A stretch of 64,000 nt of DNA from Ecdyonurus torrentis. Lineage: Eukaryota > Arthropoda > Insecta > Ephemeroptera > Heptageniidae. The position numbers and the translations under genes were made by a program. The DNA lies in the NCBI GenBank assembly GCA_949318235.1, contig OX439137.1:1994909-2058908 (forward strand). Direction: 5' to 3'. Shown one piece after another: positions 29,934 to 42,011 of this stretch. The notes beneath the pieces were generated by a model. It searched no databases. It saw only the letters and a list, made by a program, of their open reading frames with translations, and was not told the origin of the DNA. The first letter of the stretch is position 1. Each line of letters begins with the position of its first letter.

Positions 29934-30036
29934 CTTGAAATATCTTGCTTATACATTGTTGTTTTCTGCTACTTTCAATACTCATCAAACGAAGCCCCAT
30001 TTTACTACAGGAATAAAATGCTGTCGTGAAGTTGGC
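29934..30036 (-). CDS. C-type lectin gene, exon: CTLD 3 N-terminal half
   Basis: 103 nt between TTCCAAG and GTTTTT. It encodes ANFTTAFYSCSKMGLRLMSI and then ESSRKQQCISKIFQ. Phase, length and Cys spacing match the other N-half exons. Its C-half partner is about 18.6 kb away at 11379; the Polinton occupies most of that intron. The donor GTTTTT is weak compared with the others. Confidence 0.75.
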
Positions 30037-30244
30037 CTTGGAATTTGGAAAAACAAAATATCATTTTTATTAAAAATATAACAAAACTTAATCGTAAAAA
30101 TATAACATTTCCATGTTTAAGAGAACGATTAGTCGATATTCACTCTAAAAAATGGTGCACTACTTTAGTTACGAATACTTACCTATATGTAATATAAACA
30201 CTTTTAAGTTATTATGAGTAGATAAAATAATGCGTATTGACAAA

Positions 30245-30597
30245 TTATTAAAGCTATAGACCACATAAAACAACATGTGCTTTTTAATGAATAAACACGA
30301 AATGGGATCTTCAAAACTGATGACAATTTTTAACATAATGTTAATGTAGCCCTACGAGAGAGCGTGAAAAAACTGTATAAAATTCATGCTTGAAAATTCA
30401 TGTTTATGACGTCAGAAACATGCAAAAATTAGTATGAAAATGTTGTGCAGGTTGCATAAATCGAATTTTCTAATCTCTGCTACGGCGCTACAGTTGGGTT
30501 TTGAGACAAACTAAAGTTATTTATGTAAATCCCATCAAGTGTTTTGTGATATTAATGCTTATGTTTTTCTCTGGTCTATTCCTTTAACAATATATAT
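30245..30597. repeat. MITE family F copy
   Basis: TAAAGCTATAGACCACATAA at the left and TCTCTGGTCTATTCCTTTAA at the right, with one TGACGTCA in the middle. Confidence 0.82.
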
Positions 30598-30795
30598 TTT
30601 AACATAAAAGAACTTAAATAAACTAAAAGTGGATATTGTGAATTGTTAAAATATCGTTTAACCCGTCTTTAAAACTTTTTGACGCTCATGACAAATTTTT
30701 GTTTTTTTTTGGGATATTATCTTAATTTTATGCAGTCATAAAACCCCTAAAAGTGTGGTCTCGAATGTCAACAATAACAAAAACTTAACAATTAT

Positions 30796-31185
30796 TAAGG
30801 CGGTGGGGGACCAGTGGACTTGGACCGGAAATCGCTAAAAGAAAAACTATATTTTCCCAATAATTTTTTGTACATTATTTAATTGCAATAAAACAAACAC
30901 TATAATTTTCAAATAAAATCAAACAAATTTAAAATATATTTTTTTATACCAAAAAAAAGTTTAATTGTAAAAAAGTTTCTAATTTGACTAAAATTTCCCA
31001 CTCAAATTTAAATTTCCACATTTACATGTTATCTTTAAAGTGTAATAACTTAAATATTTGATCGTGTTTTCACATGTTTGACATAACTAAATTTTTAAGT
31101 AACATTTCTTCTTTACTTTGTGTTATTATTATTATTCGCAACCGTCCTAGTTTGCGAGATATCAGTCGGTCACCTACCCCCTTAA
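30796..31185. repeat. MITE family D (TTAAGGCGGT ends)
   Basis: TTAAGGCGGTGGGGGACC at the left and TCGGTCACCTACCCCCTTAA at the right give inverted ends flanked by TTAA. A second copy is 38137-38536 and a diverged part is at 2660-3020. Confidence 0.75.
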
Positions 31186-31288
31186 ATAAGACTTAGAATG
31201 TGGAATATGCAACTGAAAATACAAAAATGACGCATTTTTTAATATCAGCATGCTATCAGCCAATCAGCCGTGTTTTCGATTTTTCATC

Positions 31289-31334
<46 letters not shown>

Positions 31335-31681
31335 AGTAGCAGCACCGTGTAAGTAAGTATAAATTGAACACTATTGCAATTAAATTTTAGCTCTTAAAAT
31401 TAGTTTATTTAATAATTAAATAATAAAAATTAATGTATGTGTAAAATAAAAGAAGTTTCCATTAGTTATATGCATACAAAATTGTAAAATAAAAAAATAT
31501 GATTTATTTTATTAGTATTTTTTTTTTAAAAGACATATTCTAACAGTTCAAACTTGCAAAAAGTTTAAAATGTTCGTTTTAGGATTGTTTTCGAAAAAAG
31601 TTTAAGTTTTTCTGATTGGTTTGAGTTTGTCTAACATGGATATCGACCACAAAACTGGATCTAGAGCCAGTGAGCTATCAA

Positions 31682-31702
31682 CTTTCAAAAAATAAATAAT
31701 AA

Positions 31703-31785
<83 letters not shown>

Positions 31786-31937
31786 ATAGATAAATAAATA
31801 AAATAAATAAAATTAATAGGACAATATTTTCTTGCAATCAAGACGTGAAAATGCAATAAATAAATAAATAAATAAATAAATAGATAAATAGATAAATAGA
31901 TAAATAAAATAAATAAATAAATAAATAGATAAATAGA

Positions 31938-32016
<79 letters not shown>

Positions 32017-32018
32017 AG
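31682..32018 (+). repeat. (AAAT)n microsatellite in two blocks
   Basis: AAAT units at 31682-31812 and 31855-32018 with GATA variants, separated by a 45-bp sequence. Confidence 0.95.
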
Positions 32019-32162
32019 AATCACATCTTACAGAAAACGATTAAAATGCAAAATCACTACTTTACAATATTTTTATAGTTTTATTAAGTTTCATATCGAT
32101 GTTTTCGCGTCAAGATGAAGCTTGTACACTTTACAAATTTACAATGAATGAACGATCTACAC

Positions 32163-33358
32163 TTCACTCTAAAAACTAGTGCATTACTTTAGTTACGAAT
32201 ACTAAGTTATTTAAGATAATCATTTTTAAGTTATTATGAGTAGCTAAAATAATGCATTTTAGCAAATTACTGAATATAGCTAATTTAAGTTGTTTTAAGA
32301 TTTTTTTAAAGCTATTTTAAGTTAAATTAGCTATTTTTAATAATTTGCATTATTTTAGCTACTCATAACTTAAAAGTGTATATCTTAAATAAGTTAGGAT
32401 TTGTAACTAAAGGAATGCACCAGTTTTTAGAGTGTTTACAAAGTCACGGCTACCTGGAGCTTCTGCTATATAAAACAGACAGGTGTGTGGAGCTCGAAAA
32501 TTGTAAAATGCAGATCGTTCATTCTTCGGTTAATTTGTAAAGTGTAGTAGCTTCATCTTGACGCGAAAAGATCGATATATTAAAATAAAATAGGTAAATC
32601 TTTAATAAAAGAACAAAATAATGATATAGACCGGTTGTACTCGTATTTAAAAGCCGCCATTTTGTTGGTTAGGAATACACAGGCGAGCATAGGGAAAACG
32701 TCTATTTAATTTTAATAGCAAACGAAGCTTCAAACCTCAATCTAAACCTTATTTTGAGCTCCAAATAAACTAGAAAAATATGAGAAAAATATTAACATTC
32801 AAAATAAACTTTTATTTATGTGATAAATGAGGAAAAAATATGTTTCCCCTATGCTGCGCAATGTATTAGGCACCACTAACATGGCTTCTAAGCGCAAGGA
32901 TGTGAAAGGGGTGCTATAAAGTCCAATAATAAAAGGTTCTTACTTTGAAGTTGCTAAATAGCACGTAGATACTACATCCCAAATCATGAAAACCTTCATA
33001 CTTGTAATCTGTAATTTAAGTCACGGATTTTAAATGTTAAATATTTTAATATTTGAGGTTTATTTTAATCACTCTAAAAAATAGTGCATTACTTTAGTTA
33101 CAAATACTAACTTATTTAAGATATACACTTTCAAGTTATTATAAGTAGCTAATAAAATAATGCAAATTATTAAAAATAGCTAATTTAACTTAAAATAGCT
33201 TAAAAAACCTTTAAAACAATTTAAGACAACTTAAATTAGCTATTTTTATAACTTGCTAAAATGAATTATTTTAGCTACTCATAATAAGTTAAAAGTGTTT
33301 ATCTTATCTCAAAAAAGTTAGGATTCGTAACTAAAGTAATGCACCAATTTTTAGAGTG
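32163..33358. repeat. Two family G MITEs, 32163-32432 and 33068-33358
   Basis: Each is a palindrome with CACTCTAAAAA(C/A)TAGTGCAT ends and AATAGCTAATTTAA stems. The ~630 bp between them holds a paired GATGAAGCTTGTACACTTTA / TAGCTTCATCTTGACGCG signal around 32115 and 32550 and no gene. Confidence 0.75.
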
Positions 33359-33440
33359 ATCTAAATATTTTTATGAAATCCACTAATGTACCTCAAAAAT
33401 AAATAAAAACATATTTTAAAAATATAAAACTAAAAAAATT

Positions 33441-33844
33441 AAAGGCCTTTTCAACTTATTTTTTTATCATTTAGAATACTAGACTGATAATTACCATACC
33501 TTATTATCCATGAATTAGACACCAACACTTTGTTTTTAAATTTATTTTCGTTTATTTTCCTTTTTGAGGTTATATCACGTATCTGACGTCACAATGTACC
33601 GATGGGGCCGTGATAGGGGTAAAGAACTTGAGGGAGAACTTAAATGTATCACGTGACCAGAGCGGTGAATGTGATTGGTGGTGGTACATTGTGACGTCAG
33701 ATACGTGAAATAACTGCCAAAATGAAAATAAACAAAACTAGATACAAAATCAAGGTACATTGGTGTCTAATTCATGGATAATAAGGTATGGTAATTCTTA
33801 GTCTAGTATTCTAAATGATAAAAAATAAGTTGACAAAGGATTTA
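33441..33844. repeat. Foldback MITE family A copy
   Basis: Same ends and centre as the other copies (CCTTTTCAACTTATTTTTTT left, AAGTTGACAAAGGATTTAAG right), with both TGACGTCA octamers intact. Confidence 0.85.
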
Positions 33845-34023
33845 AGGCTAAAAAATCAGGTACTGCGAGATTTGACTAAAAAGTTGGACAGAAAAAAAAA
33901 ATCTGAAATGGCACCCAGTATCTTCTAAAATGTAAAAATTTTAGACGGGTCACAATGCTAGATTTTAAATCAAGATGTTTTGATATTTTAGTCCCATAAA
34001 AGCCCATGTTAATTGCATTATAT

Positions 34024-34155
34024 CGCGTCAAAATGTATCAAGTGTAATTATCCCAAGCTAGCCAAACGTACCATCTACATAAGGTTTACTGTGTCAGATG
34101 GAACGTTTGGCACGCTTGGGATAATTTTACTTGACACGTTTTGACGCGATAGAGA
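34024..34155. repeat. Short hairpin MITE
   Basis: TCGCGTCAAAATGTATCAAG ... GTACCATCTACATA and the inverse ending CTTGACACGTTTTGACGCGA. It is inserted in a family E copy. Confidence 0.78.
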
Positions 34156-34212
34156 TGAAATATTTTCTCTGTTATGTGTTGGTCTTGAGTTTTAACATTT
34201 TATAACAGGGAG

Positions 34213-35790
34213 ACTTGGTAACGGCGGGAAAGCTAGGTTACAGCGGGAGAGCTAGGTTACGGCTGGAGAGCTAGGTTATCGCTAGATAACTAGGCTACGG
34301 AGAGAGAGCTAGGTTACAGCGGGAGAGCTAGGTTACGGCGGGAGAGCTAGGTTACGGCGGGAGAGCTAGGTTATGGCGAGAGAGTTAGATTACAGCGGGA
34401 AAGCTAGGTTACGGCGGGAAAGCTAGGTTATGGTGAGAGAGTTAGATTACAGCGGGAAAGCTAGGTTATGGCGGGAGAGCCAGGTTACAGCGGGAGAGCT
34501 AGATTACGGCGGGAGAGCTAGGTTACGGCGGGAGAGCTAGGTAACGGTAGAAGAGCTAGGTTACAGCAGGAGAGCTAGGTAACGGTAGAAGAGCTAGGTT
34601 ACGGCGAGAAAGCTAGGCTACGGCGAGAGAGCTAGGTTACGGCGGGAGAGCTAGGTTACGGTAGAAGAGCTAGGTTACAGCAGGAGAGATAGGTTACGGC
34701 GGGAGAGCTAGGTTATGGCGAGAGAGTTAGATTACAGCGGGAGAGCTAGGTTACGGCTGGAGAGCTAGGTTACGGCGGGAGAGCTAGGTTACAGTGGGAA
34801 AGCTAGGTTACGGTGGGAGAGCTAGGTTACGGCTTGAGAGCTAGGTTACGGTGGGAGAGCTAGGTTACGGTGGGAGAGCTAGGTTACGGCGGGACAGCTA
34901 GGTTACAGTGGGAAAGCTAGGTTACGGTGGGAGAGCTAGGTTACGGTGGGAGATCTAGGTTACGGCGGGAGAGCTAGATCACAGCGGGAAAGCTAGATTA
35001 CGGCGGGAAAGCTAGGTCACAGCGGGAGAGCTAGGTTACCGCGGGAAAGCTAGGTTACTTCGGGAGAGCTAGGTTACTGCGGGAGAGCTAGGTTACGGCG
35101 GGAGAGCTAGGTTACAGCGGGAGAGCTAGGTTACGGCGGGAAAGCTAGGTTACTGCGGGAAAGCTAGGTTACGGCAGGAGAGCTAGATTACAGCGGGAGA
35201 GCTAGGTTACGGCGGGAGAGCTAGGTTACGGCGGGAAAGCTAGGTTACGGCAGGAGAGCTAGATTACAGCGGGAGAGCTAGGTTACGGCTAGATAGCTAG
35301 GTTACGGCTAGATAGCTAGGTTACGGCGGGAAAGCTAGGTTACGGCGGGAGAGCTAGGTAACGGTAGAAGAGCTAGGTTACGGCAGGAGAGCTAGATTAC
35401 AGCGGGAGAGCTAGGTTACGGCTAGATAGCTAGGTTACGGCTAGATAGCTAGGTTACGGCGAGAGAGCTAGGTTACGGCGGGAGAGCTAGGTTACGGTAG
35501 AAGAGCTAGGTTACAGCAGGAGAGCTAGGTAACGGTAGAAGAGCTAGGTTACGGCAGGAGAGCTAGATTACAGCGGGAAAGCTAGGTTACGGAGGGAAAG
35601 CTAGGTTACGGCGGGAGAGCTAGGTTACAGCTAGATAGCTAGGTTACGGCGGGAGAGCTAGGTTACTTCGGGAAAGTTAGGTTACGGCTAGATAGCTAGG
35701 TTACGGCGGGAGAGCTAGGTTACGGCGGGAAAGCTAGGTTACGGCTAGATACTTAGGTTACGGCGGGAGAGCTAGGTTACGGCGGCTAAG
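34213..35790 (+). repeat. 1.58-kb minisatellite, 19-bp unit
   Basis: Tandem copies of GGCGGGAGAGCTAGGTTAC, by length roughly 83, with variants GGTAGAAGAG, GGCTAGATAG, ACAGCGGGAAAG and others. Higher-order blocks recur (for example GGCTAGATAG pairs near 35285, 35415 and 35680). TAG stops occur in the units, so it is not coding. It lies in a lectin intron. Confidence 0.95.
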
Positions 35791-36048
35791 CGACGTAGAA
35801 GAGGAGGTACAGCAGCGTTCGTTATAACATTGACCGGTGCAGGTTACTAACTTACCTTTGTTATATGTTTTTGATATAGACGAAATTGAAGTCTAGAAAA
35901 AATTAATATTTTATTAAATATAAAATAAAAATAATAACACAAATATTAAAAAAAAAAAATTTGATAAAAAGATGTTAGAACGTACTTATTTAATTATATG
36001 GTTGAAGGTTTAGAAAATTTGAACTATATTTTAAGAAATTTAACTCAC

Positions 36049-36141
36049 TGCATTTGTCTTAGCAATTGCGGGACAAGAAGGCCGAGTACATTTAGGATTT
36101 TGTGTTGTTACTTTGATGTCAGTAAAGGTCACATTGTCATT
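36049..36141 (-). CDS. C-type lectin gene, linker exon
   Basis: 93 nt, phase 0 to 0, between GTTTCAG and GTGAGT. It encodes NDNVTFTDIKVTTQNPKCTR and then PSCPAIAKTNA. It follows the FICE end of CTLD 2 and precedes the 103-nt start exon of CTLD 3, so it acts as a spacer between domains. C-T-R-P-S-C resembles the C-K-P-T-D-C of the 56-kb linker. Confidence 0.6.
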
Positions 36142-36194
36142 CTGAAACATTAATAATGACACTTAAAGACTTAGTGCACCTTCACAATAACAAA

Positions 36195-36520
36195 ATTATC
36201 GTTAAAAAGTTTGTACACAGTTTTTCAATGCATTAAGTATTGTGGAATCAACGGTTATGACGTCACTAAACGTTGATATTTCAACAATAAAAACGTTAGT
36301 GACGTCACAAGCGTTAGGATTACATAGAAAAATTTGTAGATTTGTAACGGTTAAATTTAACCTTCATTTGGATGTGATTCTAACGCTTGTGACGTCATTA
36401 ACGCTTTTATAGTTCAATTATAAACGTTTAGTGACGTCATAACCGTTGATTACACAATACTTGAAGCATTGCAAAATGTGGACAAGATTTTTAACGATTA
36501 TTTTAAGTGTGAATATATAT
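36195..36520. repeat. Foldback MITE family C copy
   Basis: The palindrome has AATCAACGGTTATGACGTCA and its inverse near both ends and GACGTCACAAGCGTTAGGAT toward the centre, giving four TGACGTCA octamers. Confidence 0.82.
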
Positions 36521-36526
36521 ATATAT

Positions 36527-36888
36527 ACACTCTAAAAATTGGTGCATTACTTTAGTTACGAATCCTAACTTATTTAAAATATACACTTTTAGGTTATTAT
36601 GAGTAGTTAAAATAATGCATTTTAGCAAATTATTAAAAATAGCTAATTTAACTTGAAATAGCTTAAAAAACCTTTAAAAAACTTAATAACTAATATTAGT
36701 TATTAAAAATAGCTAATTTAAGCTGTTTTAAGTTTTTTAAAGGTTTTTTAAGCTATTTCAAGTTAAATTAGCTATTTTTAATAATTTGCTAAAATGCATT
36801 ATTTTAACTACTCATAATAACCTAAAAGTGTATATTTTAAATAAGTTAGGATTCGTAACTAAAGTAATGCACCATTTTTTAGAGTGTA
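36527..36888. repeat. Foldback MITE family G (CACTCTAAAAA ends)
   Basis: Near-perfect ~360-bp palindrome, CACTCTAAAAATTGGTGCAT to its inverse. Arms carry TTACTTTAGTTACGAATCCT. Other copies: 30140-30235 (part), 32163-32432, 33068-33358 and the long 42012-43132. Confidence 0.88.
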
Positions 36889-37119
36889 TAGTGTATATAT
36901 AAATTTTGTATGATATTATTTAATATCATATTCAAAACATTAAAAATGATTTCAATTGAAAAGTTGATGAATTGATTTTGCAAAACAAGTTATAAATATT
37001 CATGTTAATGTTTCCAATTGAAAAACAGTAATCGTACGTCACAGCTCCGAACACGAACAGTTTAATATTTGGACATTTTAAAACTCATCACAAACTTCAC
37101 AATTGAAAAATAAAATTAA

Positions 37120-37925
37120 GGATTGTATATATATGGCTTGTATCTCAAAATCTAAAAATAAAACTTCCCAATTTTATAATGTCATTTGAAAGTTAACAGT
37201 AACAGCTACCTATGATAAAATTTTCAGAGCCCGTGACCATCAGATAAGAGAGAAATATTGAAATTAACATGGGCTCTTATGGGACTAAAACTTTAAAAAA
37301 TTTTAGTTAAAAATCTAGCATGGTGACCCCCCAAATTTTTTACATTTTTGAAGATACCTAATCTTAATGTATCACTGTACAAAATTTCAGATTTTTCTGT
37401 CTTTACATGTTTTTAGTCAAATCCCACAGTAGCTGATTTACCGCCTTAAAAGATTTTTATTAAAGGTTCAAAAATGTAAAAACACTAAAAACCCACTTTT
37501 CCATGTTTCTCTAACTTTCTTTAAACAATATTTTAAGTCAAAGTATTTCTTTATTATATTAAAATGTTTATATACATATTTAATTAAGGCGGGAAATCAG
37601 CTACTGCGGGATTTGACTAAAAAGTTGTAAAGATAGAAAAATCTGAAATTTTGCACAGTGATACATTAAGATTAAGTATCTTCAAGAATGTAAAAATTTT
37701 AAGGGGTCACCATGCTAGATTTTTAATTATAATTTTTTAAAGTTTTAGTCCCTTAAGAGCCCATGTTAATTTCAATAATTAATTTCTCTCTTATCTGATG
37801 GTCACGGGTTCTGAAAATTTTATCATAGGTAGCTGTTACTATTAACTTTCAAATGGCATCATAAAATTTTCAAAATTTTTTTTTTAGATTTTGAGATACA
37901 AGCCATCTATATACAACCCTTAAAA
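37120..37925. repeat. Two inverted copies of family E forming an ~800-bp foldback
   Basis: The copy at 37120-37447 is mirrored by 37587-37925 around a ~140-bp AT-rich spacer, with AGATGGCTTGTATCTCAAAA-like ends on both sides, so the unit could have moved as one foldback element. Confidence 0.75.
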
Positions 37926-38136
37926 GAGAAGTGAAAATCTCATGTTTTAGACAAAACTGCAATACATTGTTTTGAAAGTCCCGCTAAAAGTACCCAAACT
38001 TTCTGGCGTTCTGATTGGCTACCCTAACAATCTCTCAAATCTGATTGGTTCTTACGCCACAGGTCTCCCTGTAATGTTGGCTAACCTGATGTATTGCAGG
38101 TCTGCCTAAAACATAGGGGATGTCGCTTTCTCTGTT

Positions 38137-38536
38137 AAGGCGGTAGGGGACCGACTTGGACCGGAAATCGCTAAAAGAACAACTATATTTTCACAATAAT
38201 TTTTAGTACATGATTTAATTCCAATAAAACAAACACTATAATTTTCAAATAAAATCAAGTAAATTTAAAATATATTTTTTTATTCCAAAAAAAAATTTAA
38301 TGATATTTTAAATTGTAAAAAAGTTTCTATTTTGACTAAAATTTCCTGCTCAAATTTAAATTTCCACATTTACATGTTATCTTTAAAGTGTAATAACTTA
38401 AATATTTGATCATGTTTTCACATGTTTGACATAACTAAATTTTTAAGTAATATTTCTTCTTTACTTTCTGTTATTATTATTATTCGTAACCGTCCTAGTT
38501 TGCAAGATATCAGTCGGTCACCTTCCCCCTTAAGTT
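38137..38536. repeat. MITE family D copy
   Basis: TTAAGGCGGTAGGGGACCGA at the left; AGTCGGTCACCTTCCCCCTT at the right. It directly abuts a family I MITE on its left. Confidence 0.75.
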
Positions 38537-38604
38537 TTTCCACGACAGCTGAGCTTATAGAGAAAAATCAAGGAGATAGGGGAAGTTTATATGCACTGTA
38601 AAAA

Positions 38605-38925
38605 ATAACCGTTGAAAATCTTGTCCACAGTTTCACAATGCTTTCAGTATTGTGTAATCAACGGTTATGACGTCACTAAACGTTGACAATCTAACGATAA
38701 AAACGTAAATGACGTCACAAGCGTTAGAATCACAAGTGACGTTAAACTTGGCCGTTACAAAACTTCACAAATTTTCTATTTAATCCCAACGCTTGTGACG
38801 TCACTAACGTTTTTATTGTTGAAATGTCAACGTTTAGTGACGTCACTACCGTTAATTACACAATACTTAAAGCTTTGCAAAACTGTGGACAAACTTTTCA
38901 ACCCTTTTTTTTTAGTGTGTATATG
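38605..38925. repeat. Foldback MITE family C copy
   Basis: Same organisation as 36195-36520, four TGACGTCA octamers (about 38667, 38711, 38796, 38838). Ends read CGTTGAAAATCTTGTCCACA and TGTGGACAAACTTTTCAACC. Confidence 0.82.
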
Positions 38926-39089
38926 ACACACAAAATCTTCAGCTCTCGAAATTGCATTTTTCTGGGGTAAAAAAAAAAATGTTAAAGTAGGCTGGCAAAA
39001 TTTAGTTTGGGTGCCGAAAACTGGTCCCTTTACCATATATAATCGTAATGTAATTCATATAATTAATGTAATTAGATAAACCCACGTAC

Positions 39090-39267
39090 CTCACAAATAA
39101 ACAAATGATTTTCCAATTGATGAACTTTTGTAAAAAAGCTTAAACTAAAATCTTCTTTTGCAAAAGTCACAGTTATGAAATATTGAACGGAATTTTCATA
39201 AAAATTTGAAGACTTCATGTAATCAGAGCTATTTTGAACAATACGTTTTTGTTTGCACCATACAAAT
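39090..39267 (-). CDS. C-type lectin gene, exon: CTLD 2 C-terminal part, no EPN
   Basis: 178 nt between TTAAAG and GTACGT; the first base completes the Lys codon of the previous exon. It reads FVWCKQKRIVQNSS..., then VQYFITVTFAKEDF, and ends HQLENHLFICE, the canonical CTLD end (x-F-I-C-E). There is no EPN or QPD triplet and the usual Cys before the last strand is missing, so calcium and sugar binding are probably lost. Confidence 0.65.
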
Positions 39268-39332
39268 CTTTAACAAAATAAAAATTTTAGTTAGAATTTT
39301 GAAAAAATGGGCATAGGTGTCTGATTTAAAGG

Positions 39333-40375
<1,043 letters not shown>

Positions 40376-40503
40376 AAAATGTCATAAACGTAGACTTAAG
40401 CATGATTATATGAAAATTTGTGAGCATTAAGCGCAATCAGCTACCCCAGCGTGAGCGTACTCGTTTTTAAAACACTTTAGCCATGTCTGATAATTTGCAA
40501 TAG

Positions 40504-40975
40504 AGGACTTGCAAAAGTAGGTTTAGTGAGAAAATAAACAAACTCACAGCCCAACAATACTAACAAAGTGCTAGCAGACGACTTAGTGTTCCTGTCTCAA
40601 TTTAACATGCTTTCTTATGGGGCAATGAAGCAGCTATAACTTGAGTTAGAATTATTTTTCAGAGCTGAAATTTTTACTGTAGCTTACTGATCCTACAAGC
40701 TTTTGTTTTCCTGGATTTGAAATCAATTGGGTGAAAACATAATTTTTAACAAAGTCACTTGAAATCCAGGAAAACAAAAGCTTGTAGGCTCAGTAAGCTA
40801 CAGTAAAAATTTCAGCTCTGAAAAGTAATTCTAACTCAAGTTATAGCTGCTTCATTGCCCCATAAGAAAGCATGTTAAATTGAGACAGGAACACTAAGTC
40901 GTCTGCTAGCACTTTGTTAGTATTGTTGGGCTATGAGTTTGTTTATTTTCTCACTAAACCTACTTTTGCAACGTT
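40504..40975. repeat. Near-perfect palindrome with ~215-bp arms
   Basis: GACTTGCAAAAGTAGGTTTA ... TCCTGGATTTGAAATC, then a ~30-bp loop, then the inverse complement with only a few differences (CTCACAGCCC against GGGCTATGAG, ACTGATCC against GGCTCAGT). A transcript would form a hairpin of roughly 200 bp. Confidence 0.9.
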
Positions 40976-41101
40976 TTCTATTATGTAAAGCGCATGGGAT
41001 ATTGTATTCTACAAGTCAATTATATAAATAGTAAAAATAATCAAAATAAATAAATTTATTAAATAATATAAAAAAAAATTATAAATTAAAAATATACTTA
41101 C

Positions 41102-41252
41102 TTTTTAGAACATTTTTCAAATACAGCATTAGTCCAGTATGTCAGAGTTTCATTTGGTTTGATTGATATTTGGACATCATAATAAGCCAAGTTAGGAAGT
41201 GATTGTGAGAATTTGTAATCGTAGTAAGAAAATTGACTATAGTTAACATATG
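41102..41252 (-). CDS. C-type lectin gene, exon: CTLD 2 middle part
   Basis: 151 nt, two bases in and two bases out, between ATTTCAG and GTAAGT. It reads YVNYSQFSYYDYKFSQSLPN... and ends LTYWTNAVFEKCSKK, where W-T-N-x4-C-S corresponds to W-T-S-G-x3-C in the other modules. The ~35 residues before that Trp have no counterpart in the other modules, so this CTLD has a longer insert and an extra intron. Confidence 0.65.
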
Positions 41253-41645
41253 CTGAAATATATATAAAAATATGTAATAATAGAAAATAATTATAGCTTG
41301 TTCTATAAAGTAAAGTAAATCTCAACAACAGTGATTGGCTGACCAACAAAATACGACACATTCATTGGTTGATCTTGTTTTTTGAGCCAACAAAATTGAC
41401 AAAAATTGAGTCACATGAAGAGTATGGAACTTTTTTTGTGTGGAGTTTTCTTTCATTCTTATCAAGTTCAAAGTTCTAAACGAAGAAATAACAATGATCA
41501 ACCATATGTATAAACGTAGTAAACAGGTAACGAAGTCATAATCAGCTGTTATAACAAAGGAACATATCGACACAAAAGTTGCGCCGGAAGTCTGACTTTG
41601 CAGAACGAGCTATTGTCCCAAAGTATAATATAATTTTATATTATG

Positions 41646-41913
41646 TATCGATGCTGTTGGGGCTAAATTACGCTTCTACTTTTAGCGTGTTTGCTTACTT
41701 TCATACATCTACGTTTATCCCGATAGCCAAGAGCCGCGTATCAACATTTATCGCGACATCAGGTAAAAACAGTTCTACACCTGTTTTCCTATGTAGAAGT
41801 GTTTTTACCTGATGTCGCGATAAATGTAGATACGCGTTTTTTGGCTATCGCGATAAACGTAGATGTATGAAAGTAAGGAAACACGCCAAAAGTAGAAACG
41901 TAGTTTAGCCGCA

Positions 41914-41925
<12 letters not shown>
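41646..41925. repeat. Foldback MITE next to a lectin exon
   Basis: CGATGCTGTTGGGGCTAAAT ... CCTATGTAGAAG and its inverse; inner arms ATTTATCGCGACATCAGGTA / TACCTGATGTCGCGATAAAT. An AT tract follows (41923-41970). Confidence 0.8.
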
Positions 41926-41973
<48 letters not shown>

Positions 41974-42011
41974 AAAGAGTTGACTATAGTTTCAACCACT
42001 TGGCATAATAA

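Noticed and set aside
34213..35790. Possible CRISPR-like or satellite repeat with spacers
   Set aside because: The 19-bp units are directly adjacent without unique spacers, in eukaryotic DNA; it is a minisatellite.
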